Of a stretch of DNA of 64,000 nt, positions 43,280-51,506 are shown one piece after another (the stretch's first letter is position 1; each line of letters opens with the position of its first letter). A program made the translations under genes and the position numbers. The DNA is taken from assembly GCA_903832325.1 (NCBI GenBank), contig CAILBC010000023.1:124001-188000 (forward strand). Direction: 5' to 3'. This stretch comes from an uncultured Sphingomonadales bacterium (GTDB taxonomy: Bacteria > Pseudomonadota > Alphaproteobacteria > Sphingomonadales > Sphingomonadaceae). The notes under the pieces are model-generated. The model worked only from the letters and a program-made list of their open reading frames with translations. It searched no databases and had not been told where the DNA came from.

Positions 43280-44153
43280 ACAGCCGCACCGGCAGCTTGT
43301 CCTTCATCGTCTGCCGGCAGATCAACCCCCAGGCCCCGGGGCAGACCACGCTGTGGTCCACCGGGCGCACCAGCCGGCCCGCGGCAAGATCGGCCTCGGC
43401 AAAAGGCCCGTTGACCAGTGCCACACCGCGCCCCGCCAACGCCATTTCCAGCGCCACGGCCAGGGTATCGACCATCAGGTAGGGCACTTTGGGTTCGAAC
43501 ACGACCCCGGTGCCGGCAAACCATTCGGCCCAGTTGCTTGCTTCGGTATAGTTCGCCACCAGCGGCTGCTGCATCAGCGCCGCGGCATCGAGATGCCCGC
43601 CCGCGCGATCGAGAAAGGCCGGCGAACAGACCGGTTGCAGCGTGTAATCGAACAGCGGCACCCAGTGATAGCGATCCGGATCGGGCGCGGTGGCACAATA
43701 GACCAGCCCGACGTCGGCATGCGCCTCGTCAAAGGTCCAATCGACCGCGCAAGTGGTCAGCGACAGCTTGATATCGGGATTGTCGCCCAGAAACTGCGGC
43801 ACGCGCGGCGCCAGCCAGCGGATCGAGGCGGTAACATAAGTCTGCACGCGCAGCGGCGTATCGAGCGCATGGCGGCGCACCGCCTCCACCCCGTCGATCA
43901 GCGATTCGAACGCCGCGCGCACATAGGGGTAGAACACGCGGCCTTCTTCGGTCGAAACGATATGGCGGCCATCCTGGGCAAACAGCTGCACGCCCAGCGC
44001 TTGTTCGATGATCTGAAGCTGGTGGTTGATCGCCGGCGGGGTCAGGCACAGTTCGCCGGCCGCATCGCGGATGCTCTGGTGGCGGGTGGCCGCCTCGAAT
44101 CCCCGCAGCGCCTTCAGCGGCGGCAGGTCGCGCAAATTGAACCGCGAACGCAT
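43248..44153 (-). CDS. LysR-family regulator, GcvA-like
   Basis: This 301-aa LysR regulator has the GcvA-type opening L-P-P-L-K-A-L-R-G-F-E-A-A and the HTH to about residue 65, then the effector domain. The ATG at 44153 is preceded by GGAGT at seven bases. It is the third gene after the enolase-superfamily and GMC genes on the same strand, so it may control that cassette. Its C-terminus is encoded antisense to the end of the RNase T2 gene across 43248-43279. Confidence 0.88.
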   Translation of the reverse strand: MRSRFNLRDLPPLKALRGFEAATRHQSIRDAAGELCLTPPAINHQLQIIEQALGVQLFAQDGRHIVSTEEGRVFYPYVRAAFESLIDGVEAVRRHALDTPLRVQTYVTASIRWLAPRVPQFLGDNPDIKLSLTTCAVDWTFDEAHADVGLVYCATAPDPDRYHWVPLFDYTLQPVCSPAFLDRAGGHLDAAALMQQPLVANYTEASNWAEWFAGTGVVFEPKVPYLMVDTLAVALEMALAGRGVALVNGPFAEADLAAGRLVRPVDHSVVCPGAWGLICRQTMKDKLPVRLFIDWLSAEAA

Positions 44154-44182
44154 CGTTACTCCCAGGGCCCCGGTAAAACGCA

Positions 44183-45805
44183 CTACCCCAGAATGCGATC
44201 CTCGGCCAGCAAGGCGGCACCTTTTTCCGCGACCATCACCGTGGGGGCATTGGTGTTGCCGCTGGTGATCGACGGAAAGATCGAGGCATCGACCACGCGC
44301 AGGCCCACCAGGCCATGCACGCGCAGCCGCGCATCGACCACCGATGTCGCCGGGTCCGGCCCCATCCGGCAGGTCGAGGTGGGGTGATAGACGGTATCGG
44401 CGCGCGCGCGAAAATCGTCGATCAGGCCCTCATCGGGCATCTGCGGCCCGGGCACCAGTTCCTCCACGATCACATCGGCCAGCGGCCGTGTTGCGGCAAT
44501 TGCGCGCAGCAGGCGCGTGCCCAGTTCCGCCTCGGCCAGATCGTGCTCGGTCGCGAGGTAATTGGGATGGATTTCCGGCTTGGCAAAAGGATCGGGCGTG
44601 GTGATCGCCAGGTGCCCCCGGCTGGTCGGCCGGCAACTGTTGAACGACAGCAGGAATGCGGGGAACGGATCGGGATTGAGCAGCCGCCGCGCGGCGATCG
44701 GCGTGCGGGTATAGCTGACCGGGCTGAAATAGAGTTGCAGCGTGGGGTGCGGATCTTCGGGCCGCGCGCGCACGAAACCGCCGGCCTGGTTCACGCTCAT
44801 CGACAAAGGCCCGCGCCGGTCGACCATATAGCGCAAGGCCGCACCCAGCTTGCCGATCATCGGGCGCAGCACATTGTTCAGCGTGGGCACCGATGTGCGG
44901 TAGAAATAGCTGACCGCGATATGGTCCTGCAGATTGCGCCCCACCGCGGGCAGATCGGCCACCACCGGGATGCCGTGCCGGGCCAGCAATTCACCATCGC
45001 CCACGCCCGATACCTGGAGCAGTTGCGGCGATCCGATCGCGCCGGCACACAGCACCACTTCGCGCCGCGCGCGGATCATCTTTTCGCGGCCACGGTGCAG
45101 ATAGGCCACGCCCACCGCGCGGCGCCCTTCAAACACCACGCGCATCACCCGCGCATGGCGGATCAGCGCCAGATTGCGGCGCTGGCGCACCGGCCAGTAA
45201 TAGGCATTGGCGGTGGATGCGCGCCAGCCGCCGCGCGTGTTGATCTGATAGATGCCGAACCCTTCGCCATCCTGCCCGTTGAAATCGGGCGTGATGCGGT
45301 GGCCCAGTTCGGGCGCGGTGGCCAGAAACCGGTCGCACAGCGGGTGCGCGCGCGCGGAAATATCGGTCACATGCTGCGGCCCGCCCTGCCCGTGCCAGGC
45401 GCTGCGCCCCAGATCGTGATCTTCCGACCGGATGAAATAGGGCAGCACATCGTCCCAGCCCCAGCCGGGATTGCCCGCCGCCGCCCAGTCATCATAATCG
45501 TGGGGAAAGCCGCGCACGTGGACCATCGCGTTGATCGAGCCCGACCCGCCCACCACTTTGCCGCGCGGCCAGTAACTGGTGCGTCCACCCAGCGAGGCAA
45601 CCGGTTCGGTTTCGAACATCCAGTTGATCCGCCGGTCAAAAAACGTGCGGCCATACCCGATCGGCAGCTGGATCATCAGCGACAGGTCCGACCCGCCCGC
45701 CTCCAGCATGGCGACTTTGGTCCAGGGATCTTCCGACAGGCGGCTGGCCACGACGCAGCCGGCCGTGCCGGCCCCGACAATGACATAATCGGCCTCTTCG
45801 ATCAT
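44183..45805 (-). CDS. GMC-family FAD oxidoreductase (choline dehydrogenase-like)
   Basis: This 540-aa flavoprotein has the Rossmann motif G-A-G-T-A-G-C-V-V-A near residues 12-21, the GMC signature G-G-S-G-S-I-N-A-M-V, the second signature G-A-I-G-S-P-Q-L-L, and the catalytic His/Asn pair in H-P-T-S-T-C-R-M-G and G-N-T-N-A-P. It oxidises alcohols, with the substrate unassigned; the neighbouring acid-sugar dehydratase-like gene hints at a sugar-derived alcohol or lactol. Overlaps the upstream gene by four bases. Confidence 0.9.
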   Translation of the reverse strand: MIEEADYVIVGAGTAGCVVASRLSEDPWTKVAMLEAGGSDLSLMIQLPIGYGRTFFDRRINWMFETEPVASLGGRTSYWPRGKVVGGSGSINAMVHVRGFPHDYDDWAAAGNPGWGWDDVLPYFIRSEDHDLGRSAWHGQGGPQHVTDISARAHPLCDRFLATAPELGHRITPDFNGQDGEGFGIYQINTRGGWRASTANAYYWPVRQRRNLALIRHARVMRVVFEGRRAVGVAYLHRGREKMIRARREVVLCAGAIGSPQLLQVSGVGDGELLARHGIPVVADLPAVGRNLQDHIAVSYFYRTSVPTLNNVLRPMIGKLGAALRYMVDRRGPLSMSVNQAGGFVRARPEDPHPTLQLYFSPVSYTRTPIAARRLLNPDPFPAFLLSFNSCRPTSRGHLAITTPDPFAKPEIHPNYLATEHDLAEAELGTRLLRAIAATRPLADVIVEELVPGPQMPDEGLIDDFRARADTVYHPTSTCRMGPDPATSVVDARLRVHGLVGLRVVDASIFPSITSGNTNAPTVMVAEKGAALLAEDRILG

Positions 45806-46989
45806 GAAACGGGGTCTTGCGTCATCTCGAGATGGAGCATCGTGCCGGTATAGGGGTGCGCCAGCGCAACCGCTTCGTTCAATTCAACCCCCAGCCCCGG
45901 CGCGGTCGGCGGGATGACATGGCCCTGTTCGAACCGGATCGGCGTTTTCAGGATTTCGGCATGAAACCCGCCCCAATCCTCGATGCTTTCGAGAATCAGG
46001 AAATTGGGTGATGCGGTCGCCAGTTGCACATTGGCCGCGCCCACCACCGGTCCGCAATACAGATGCGGCGCAATCTGGACATGGCGCACTTCGGCCATCG
46101 CGGCGATCTTCTTGGCCTCAAGCAGGCCGCCGCAGCGCCCCAGATTAAGCTGCAGGATCGCCGCCGCGCCGCAATCGAGCAGGCGCGCGAAATCATACTT
46201 GGTCGCCAGCCGCTCGCCGGTCGCGATCGGGATCGAGGTGGCGCGCGCCACTTTGGCCATTTCCTCGGGCGCATCGGGCGGCATCGGTTCTTCGAGCCAG
46301 AGCGGATCATACGGCTCCAGCCGCCGCGCCAGCCGCACTGCGCCCGCCGCAGTCATCTGTCCATGCGTGCCAAACAGCAGGTCGGCCCGGTTGCCCACCG
46401 CCGCGCGCAACGTGCGGGCAAAGCGTTCCGACAGATCAAGCGCTTCGAGCGACAACTGCCGCCCGTCAAACGCCGAATAGGGGCCCGCCGGATCGAATTT
46501 CAGCGCGGTAAAGCCCATATCGAGATAGAGCGCCGCGCGTTCCGCCGCCAGATCGGGATCGTGATAGACATCGGTCGCATCGCCGGGGCGCGGATAGATG
46601 TAGGTATAGGCGCGCAGGCGTTCGTGCACTTGCCCGCCCAGCAGCTTGTACACCGGCTGGCCCGCCGCCTTGCCAATGATATCCCAGCAGGCCATTTCCA
46701 GCGCCGAAAGCACGCCCATCACCGTCAGATCGGGATGCTGGGTAAACCCGGAGGAATAGACCCGGCGCCACAGCACCTCGATATCGTGCGGATCGGTGCC
46801 CAGCGCATAGCGGGCAAACACGTCCTCGATCATCTGCGCCACCAGATGCGGCGAAAACGGCACGCAATAGGCCTCTCCCAGCCCGGAAATGCCGCAGGCC
46901 GTGGTCAGCTTCACAAACACGAAATAGCGCCCGCCGAAATGCGGCGGCGGATTGCCCACGACAAACGTCTGGATATCGGTCAGCCGCAT
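45802..46989 (-). CDS. Mandelate racemase/muconate lactonising-type enolase-superfamily enzyme
   Basis: This 395-aa protein has an N-terminal capping domain (to about 125) and a barrel with the enolase-superfamily active site: Lys in A-L-K-F-D-P, metal ligands in the L-L-F-G-T-H-G-Q, W-L-E-E-P-M-P-P and A-T-G-E-R-L-A strands, and the late His of I-A-P-H-L-Y. The pattern fits acid-sugar dehydratases (galactonate dehydratase-like) or cycloisomerases. Exact substrate cannot be read from sequence. First gene of a minus-strand cassette with a GMC oxidoreductase and a LysR regulator. Confidence 0.82.
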   Translation of the reverse strand: MRLTDIQTFVVGNPPPHFGGRYFVFVKLTTACGISGLGEAYCVPFSPHLVAQMIEDVFARYALGTDPHDIEVLWRRVYSSGFTQHPDLTVMGVLSALEMACWDIIGKAAGQPVYKLLGGQVHERLRAYTYIYPRPGDATDVYHDPDLAAERAALYLDMGFTALKFDPAGPYSAFDGRQLSLEALDLSERFARTLRAAVGNRADLLFGTHGQMTAAGAVRLARRLEPYDPLWLEEPMPPDAPEEMAKVARATSIPIATGERLATKYDFARLLDCGAAAILQLNLGRCGGLLEAKKIAAMAEVRHVQIAPHLYCGPVVGAANVQLATASPNFLILESIEDWGGFHAEILKTPIRFEQGHVIPPTAPGLGVELNEAVALAHPYTGTMLHLEMTQDPVS

Positions 46990-47038
46990 CGATGCCCCGC
47001 CATTGGTTTCCTCTTTCGCGCCAAATCCGTCCGCTGCA

Positions 47039-47145
47039 CGTCACCCCGGACGTGATCCGGGGTCCAGCTTTTTCTTGGCCCGGGCGGGTATGGGGCCCAC
47101 GCATGCCGCAAGAAAGCGGGACCCCGCATCACGTCCGGGGTGACG
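47039..47145. repeat. Inverted pair of palindromic repeats (REPIN-like)
   Basis: Two ~30-base elements in opposite orientation (47039-47068 and 47116-47145) match at about 27 of 30 bases. Each contains its own CCCCGGA-type hairpin. The sequence between begins TTTCTTG and ends CAAGAAA, so the whole 107 bases can fold into one long cruciform. This fits a REP doublet mobilised as a unit. It lies in the 349-base gap after the enolase-superfamily promoter, which otherwise holds no gene I can support. Confidence 0.8.
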
Positions 47146-47261
47146 AAATTCGCGACAGGACGCCCATGTGCGCGAACGCCGGTTTTCTCCAACAAACTGA
47201 AAGGGTGCCGCACCCTCGGCAAGTGAAGCTTTTTGCGCGAAGGGAAAGTTTCGTTGTCGGC

Positions 47262-47303
47262 CATGCCGCCAGCGCGGGCAGTCATGCCGCCAGCGCGGGC
47301 AGT
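47262..47303 (+). repeat. 21-bp direct duplication upstream of the YaiI gene
   Basis: The 21-base unit beginning CATGCCGCCAGCGCGGGC occurs twice in perfect tandem, 36 bases before the first in-frame ATG of the YaiI-family gene. It is in the remaining part of the same gene-free gap. No function is evident. Confidence 0.85.
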
Positions 47304-47338
47304 GGCGCATTGCCCGCCAAACGCCTATGGCGCGCGGC

Positions 47339-47803
47339 ATGACCGTGTCACCGTCCCTTCCCGCCATCCTGGTTGATGCCGATGCCTGCCCGGTGAAAGA
47401 GGAAATCTACAAAGTTGCGTTCCGCCGCAATGTCCCGGTGACCGTGGTCAGCAACAGCCGGATGCGCCTGCCCGATCATCCGCTGATCACGCGCATGGTG
47501 GTCAGCGATGCATTCGATGCCGCCGATGACTGGATTGCGGACCACTGCGATGCGAAATCGGTGGTGATCACTGCCGATATCCTGCTCGCCGACCGCTGCC
47601 TGAAGGCCGGCGCGACGGTGATCGGATCGAACGGCAAGGCATTCACGATGGCCTCGATCGGCGCGGCGATTGCCACGCGCGCGATCATGGCCGATCTGCG
47701 CGCCGGGGGCGAAGCGATCGGCGGGCCACCGCCCTTTACAAAGGCCGACCGGTCGCGATTTTTGCAGGCGCTGGACGAAGCGCTGGTGCGGCTGTCGAGA
47801 TGA
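47339..47803 (+). CDS. YaiI/YqxD family protein (UPF0178)
   Basis: This 154-aa protein is of the UPF0178 family, with the opening V-D-A-D-A-C-P-V-K-E-E, V-S-N, and D-x-A-D-D-W-I and T-A-D-I-L-L-A-D-R-C motifs, a PIN/NYN-like acidic site suggesting a nuclease. Function is not established. ATGs at 47327 and 47339 are both possible; the second gives a length closer to E. coli YaiI (152 aa). Coupled to the next gene by a four-base overlap. Confidence 0.88.
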   Translation: MTVSPSLPAILVDADACPVKEEIYKVAFRRNVPVTVVSNSRMRLPDHPLITRMVVSDAFDAADDWIADHCDAKSVVITADILLADRCLKAGATVIGSNGKAFTMASIGAAIATRAIMADLRAGGEAIGGPPPFTKADRSRFLQALDEALVRLSR

Positions 47804-48996
47804 CCAGTGGCACGATGACCGGCAGCGCGACACACGACGCCATCGTGCTGGGCGCGGGCGCCGCGGGCCTGTTCTGCGCCAGCGTGGCGGGGCAGCGCGG
47901 GCGGCGCGTGGCGCTGATCGACCATGCGGACGAACCGGGCAGGAAAATCCTGATTTCCGGCGGTGGGCGGTGCAATTTCACCAATCTGGGCACCAGCGCA
48001 GACCGCTATCTGTCCACCAACCCGCATTTCGCCAAATCGGCGCTCAGCCGCTACACCCCGCTCGATTTTCTGGCGCTGGTCGAACGCCATGGCATTGCCT
48101 GGCACGAAAAAACGCTGGGGCAGCTGTTTTGCGACGGGTCGGCGCGGCAGATCGTGGCGATGTTGCGCGATGAATGCGCGCGCGGCGCGGTGGAGCTGAT
48201 GTGCCATGCGCCGATCGGCGCGGTGGACCATGCCGATGGGCATTTCCGGGTGGCCGCCGGCGGGCGCGAGCTGATCGCGCCGGCGCTGGTGATCGCCACG
48301 GGCGGCCCGGCGATTCCGAAAATGGGCGCCACCGGGTTTGCCTATGATCTGGCACGCCGGTTCGGGCTGAAAGTGGTGCAGCCGCGCCCCGCGCTGGTGC
48401 CGCTGACACTGGGCGCGGGCGATGCGCTGTTTCGCGAATTGTCGGGGGTTGCCGCGCCGGTCGTCGCGCGCTGCGGCAAGGCGGCGTTTCGCGAAGCGGC
48501 GCTGTTCACCCACAAAGGCCTGTCGGGCCCGGCAATCCTGCAGGTTTCGAGCTATTGGCAGCACGGGCAGGACGTGTGCATCGATTTCCTGCCCGACCGG
48601 CCGCAGGGCTGGTTGAAAGCCGCCAAGGCCGCAGCCCCGCGCGCCGGGATGCGGCGACTGCTGCGCGACGGGCTTCCCGAACGGCTGGCCGATGTGCTGT
48701 GCGACCGGCTGGATATTGCGGGCGAACTGGGCACGGCCACCGACCGCCGCCTGGCCGAGGCCGAAGCGCGCCTGGCAGACTGGCGCTTTACCCCCGATGG
48801 CAGCGAAGGCTATGCCAAAGCCGAAGTGACCGCCGGCGGCATTGCCACCGCCGACTTGTCATCAAAGACGATGGCGGCGCGCCGCGTGCCCGGGCTTTAT
48901 GCCATTGGCGAAGCGGTTGATGTGACGGGCTGGCTGGGCGGATACAATTTCCAGTGGGCCTGGGCCAGCGGCTGGGCTGCCGGGCAGGAGATTTGA
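47800..48996 (+). CDS. BaiN/HI0933-family FAD-dependent oxidoreductase
   Basis: This 398-aa flavoprotein has G-A-G-A-A-G-L-F-C-A near the N-terminus, the family hallmark I-S-G-G-G-R-C-N-F-T-N, and the C-terminal G-E-A-V-D-V-T-G-W-L-G-G-Y-N-F-Q-W-A-W-A-S-G. Members are annotated as putative aminoacetone oxidases or bile-acid dehydrogenases, but the physiological substrate is unknown in most bacteria. It follows YaiI by a four-base overlap and is one base from the next gene. Confidence 0.9.
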   Translation: MTSGTMTGSATHDAIVLGAGAAGLFCASVAGQRGRRVALIDHADEPGRKILISGGGRCNFTNLGTSADRYLSTNPHFAKSALSRYTPLDFLALVERHGIAWHEKTLGQLFCDGSARQIVAMLRDECARGAVELMCHAPIGAVDHADGHFRVAAGGRELIAPALVIATGGPAIPKMGATGFAYDLARRFGLKVVQPRPALVPLTLGAGDALFRELSGVAAPVVARCGKAAFREAALFTHKGLSGPAILQVSSYWQHGQDVCIDFLPDRPQGWLKAAKAAAPRAGMRRLLRDGLPERLADVLCDRLDIAGELGTATDRRLAEAEARLADWRFTPDGSEGYAKAEVTAGGIATADLSSKTMAARRVPGLYAIGEAVDVTGWLGGYNFQWAWASGWAAGQEI

Positions 48997-48997
48997 G

Positions 48998-49669
48998 ATG
49001 ATACCCCGCGAACATCTGGCCAGCGCCCAAGTCCCCGGTGGCGAAGAACTGCGCCTGTACCGCCATGGCGCCGATTTCATGATCGTGCTCGATCGCAACG
49101 AACTGATGAGCACGCGCCTGCGCGGATCGGAAGAGGCGCTGGCCACTTTGTCCTGCGCGCGCATTGCCAAAGTGCGCAGCCCCCACGTGCTGATCGGCGG
49201 CTATGGCATGGGGTTCACTTTGCGCGCGGCGCTGGCCGTGCTGCCCGCCGATGCCACGGTGACCGTGGCCGAACTGGTGCCCGATATCATCGAATGGGCG
49301 CGCGGACCGATGGCCGAAATTGCCGCCGGGTGCCTGGATGATCCGCGCGTGCGGCTGATCGTGGGCGATGTGGCGCGGGTGATCCAGACCGCGCCCGCCA
49401 CGTTCGATGCCATCCTGCTGGATGTCGACAATGGCCCCGATGGCCTGGTGCGCGCCGACAACAACCGCATCTATGCCCGCCGCGGCCTGCTCGCCGCGGG
49501 CGAAGCGCTGCGCCCGGGCGGCGTGCTGGCGATCTGGTCGGCAGCAAAGGACGATGCCTTTGTCCGCCGCCTGCGCGAAGCCGATTTTGCCGTGGACGAA
49601 CTGGCCGTGCGCGCCCGTGCCAACGGCAAGGGGGCCAAACACGTGATCTGGTTTGCAAGCAGGGACTGA
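48998..49669 (+). CDS. Spermidine-synthase-like methyltransferase-fold protein
   Basis: This 223-aa protein has a Rossmann methyltransferase/aminopropyltransferase fold: glycine motif L-I-G-G-Y-G-M-G-F-T, V-A-E-L-V-P-D-I-I-E-W-A-R and a D-A-I-L-L-D-V-D-N-G-P motif. The usual spermidine synthase gatekeeping residues cannot be confirmed, so the reaction is uncertain. It is one base after the BaiN-like gene, the end of a three-gene operon. Confidence 0.8.
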   Translation: MIPREHLASAQVPGGEELRLYRHGADFMIVLDRNELMSTRLRGSEEALATLSCARIAKVRSPHVLIGGYGMGFTLRAALAVLPADATVTVAELVPDIIEWARGPMAEIAAGCLDDPRVRLIVGDVARVIQTAPATFDAILLDVDNGPDGLVRADNNRIYARRGLLAAGEALRPGGVLAIWSAAKDDAFVRRLREADFAVDELAVRARANGKGAKHVIWFASRD

Positions 49670-49791
49670 TAACGCCAGGCAGATTGTACCAGTTTGGCCG
49701 TTGGTGAAATTGTATCCGCAAGCGCGCGCTGCCATGGTGCCCGCCAGCGCCGGCCGTTGCTGGTCAGGTGGCGAATCGTGAGGATCAGGCC

Positions 49792-50532
49792 GTGGCGAGT
49801 TCAAGCGATTCCTCCTCTCCCACCCCGATGATCACGCGATCGCAGACCAAGCGCAATCTGGGTCCCGATGCCGTTGCCGCCGCGCGCAAGCGGCACAAGG
49901 AGGCCCGCGCGGTAGCAGCCGGTTCCATCACCTGGAACATGCAGGGCGCCGGAACCGACGTGATCAAAAGCGACTACCTCGTGCAGTTGATGCGTGTGGC
50001 CGAGGTGGACGTGATCTGCCTTCAGGAATGCGGGAACTTGTTCGGATGGCAGGGGGAACTGCAAACCGGCTGGGTGGTGGCGATGCACGAGCAATGGAAT
50101 GCCGGGGGTGGCAACAACCGCTGTTCGCTGGCCATTCTGACGCGAACCCCGCCAACGCGAACCCATCGCATCGCCAACCTGCGGCTTGACCACCGCCCGA
50201 TGATCAGTGCGGAATACCGCGGTCGGTGGTTCTGGTGCGTGCACGGCCCCCGTACACAAACATATGTGCGCCAGGCCTTGCTGACTGCGCGCCATTGGTC
50301 ACCAGGACAGGAATGGTGCGTGCTCGGCGATTTCAATGTCAACGCGCTGCACGGCGGAGAAACAGTCGATATCGGACAGCCGCCGGCACAATGCCTCAAG
50401 AGCGGCAGGATCACCCACCCGGGATCGGGCACCGAACTGGATTACGGGTATTTTTTCGAGTTTGGATTCGGCGCGATACTGCGCGACGAGGTCATTTCCG
50501 ACCATTATGCGGTGCAGTTCGTCCATCCGTGA
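49792..50532 (+). CDS. CdtB-like nuclease (endonuclease/exonuclease/phosphatase fold), orphan
   Basis: This 246-aa protein has the DNase-I-like fold with features specific to the B subunit of cytolethal distending toxin: W-N-M-Q-G (Trp48-Gly52), L-Q-E-C-G with Glu79, His151 in V-H-G, G-D-F-N with Asp180/Asn182, P-G-S-G-T-E-L-D-Y-G with Asp217, and S-D-H-Y-A-V with Asp237/His238. All metal and catalytic positions of the fold are present. The first ~45 residues are Ser-rich then basic (K-R and R-K-R-H-K), with no classical signal peptide. The GTG at 49792 is chosen for GAGGA seven bases ahead; GTG 49768 and ATG 49828 are alternatives. No cdtA, cdtC or toxin-delivery gene adjoins it. Base composition looks lower in GC than its neighbours, suggesting acquisition. 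Target is unknown. Confidence 0.75.
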   Translation: MASSSDSSSPTPMITRSQTKRNLGPDAVAAARKRHKEARAVAAGSITWNMQGAGTDVIKSDYLVQLMRVAEVDVICLQECGNLFGWQGELQTGWVVAMHEQWNAGGGNNRCSLAILTRTPPTRTHRIANLRLDHRPMISAEYRGRWFWCVHGPRTQTYVRQALLTARHWSPGQEWCVLGDFNVNALHGGETVDIGQPPAQCLKSGRITHPGSGTELDYGYFFEFGFGAILRDEVISDHYAVQFVHP

Positions 50533-50611
50533 TCATTGGGCCGTGATCATTGGGCCGTGATCATTGGGTCGTGATCGGTGGGCCGTGATCGGTGGGCCGT
50601 GATCGGTGGGC
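50528..50611 (+). repeat. 14-bp minisatellite, six copies
   Basis: Six tandem 14-base units begin in the last codons of the CdtB-like gene: three of type CGTGATCATTGGGC (the third ending in T) then three of type CGTGATCGGTGGGC. Units contain the palindrome TGATCA or a variant. The rest of the 193-base gap to the DUF924 gene has nothing else that I can identify. Confidence 0.95.
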
Positions 50612-50725
50612 GTGGCCAAGATCAGCGTGGCCGGCAAAGCCCTGGCGCGTGATCCGGCATGCGCATATCGGCGGAGCCCAACACCACTGACAGAAAGCCG
50701 CCACTGAAAGGCAGCGCGAATGCGC

Positions 50726-51301
50726 TCAGTCGTGCCGGCCACCATCCAGAAAAGTGCGCTCTGCCGGGGTGGTTTCGCGGCCCAGTGCCGCATTGCGCCC
50801 GGCAAAGCGGCCAAAGCGGGTGATTTCATCGCGGTGCCCTTGCGCGAACCGCAGCACGTTTGCGGCATGGTCGGCCAGCGCGGCAAAGTACGCCAGGCTT
50901 TGCGCCTGAAGCGCCGGGTCCTCTGCATGCATCAGCGGCATTGCGAAAAAATGGCGCTCATCAAAGGACAAGTTGGCATCCATCCCGGCCGCGATCCCTT
51001 CCACCGCCAGTGTCTGCGCGCGGGCATCGCAGGCAAAGGCGCGCGCGGTGCCGCGATGGATATGGCGCGAAAACTGATCGAGCACCAGGATCAGCGCGAC
51101 CCGTCCGCGCGGGGTCTGTGCCGATTCATCCAGTGCACCCGCCGCCGCCGCCGCGTGCAGGGCGCCGAACCGCAGGCGCACCACGGCATCAAGGTCGTCA
51201 CTGCCGCGAAACCAGTCCTGCGGGCCGAGTTCGCGAAACCAGAAATCGAGCACGTTGGCCAGCGGCCCCATGGTATCGTGGATGCTGATCGTTTCGCCCA
51301 T
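50726..51301 (-). CDS. DUF924 family protein
   Basis: This 191-aa all-helical protein is of the DUF924 family (TPR-like fold), with V-L-D-F-W-F-R-E-L-G, L-I-L-V-L-D-Q-F-S-R-H-I-H-R-G and D-E-R-H-F-F-A-M-P-L-M-H-A-E-D. The molecular function of the family is not known. The ATG at 51301 is preferred; an ATG nine codons later also fits. Divergent from the phosphoesterase gene with about 200 bases between. Confidence 0.88.
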   Translation of the reverse strand: MGETISIHDTMGPLANVLDFWFRELGPQDWFRGSDDLDAVVRLRFGALHAAAAAGALDESAQTPRGRVALILVLDQFSRHIHRGTARAFACDARAQTLAVEGIAAGMDANLSFDERHFFAMPLMHAEDPALQAQSLAYFAALADHAANVLRFAQGHRDEITRFGRFAGRNAALGRETTPAERTFLDGGRHD

Positions 51302-51506
51302 GACAATAGCCGCCCCCGCGCCCTTTGCTTCCCCGCACATTACCTAAGGATATGTCGCGCGGCGAACGTTGAACAGAGCGCAAAATGCCGCGCACGATAT
51401 TTCGCCCGGATGCGGAATCGCGACTGCCGCAAAACCGGGCTATACGGGCCCGAGTGATATTGGGCTTTGCCACAGCGCAAATCGCCGCAACCACCGGGGA
51501 CCGGTC

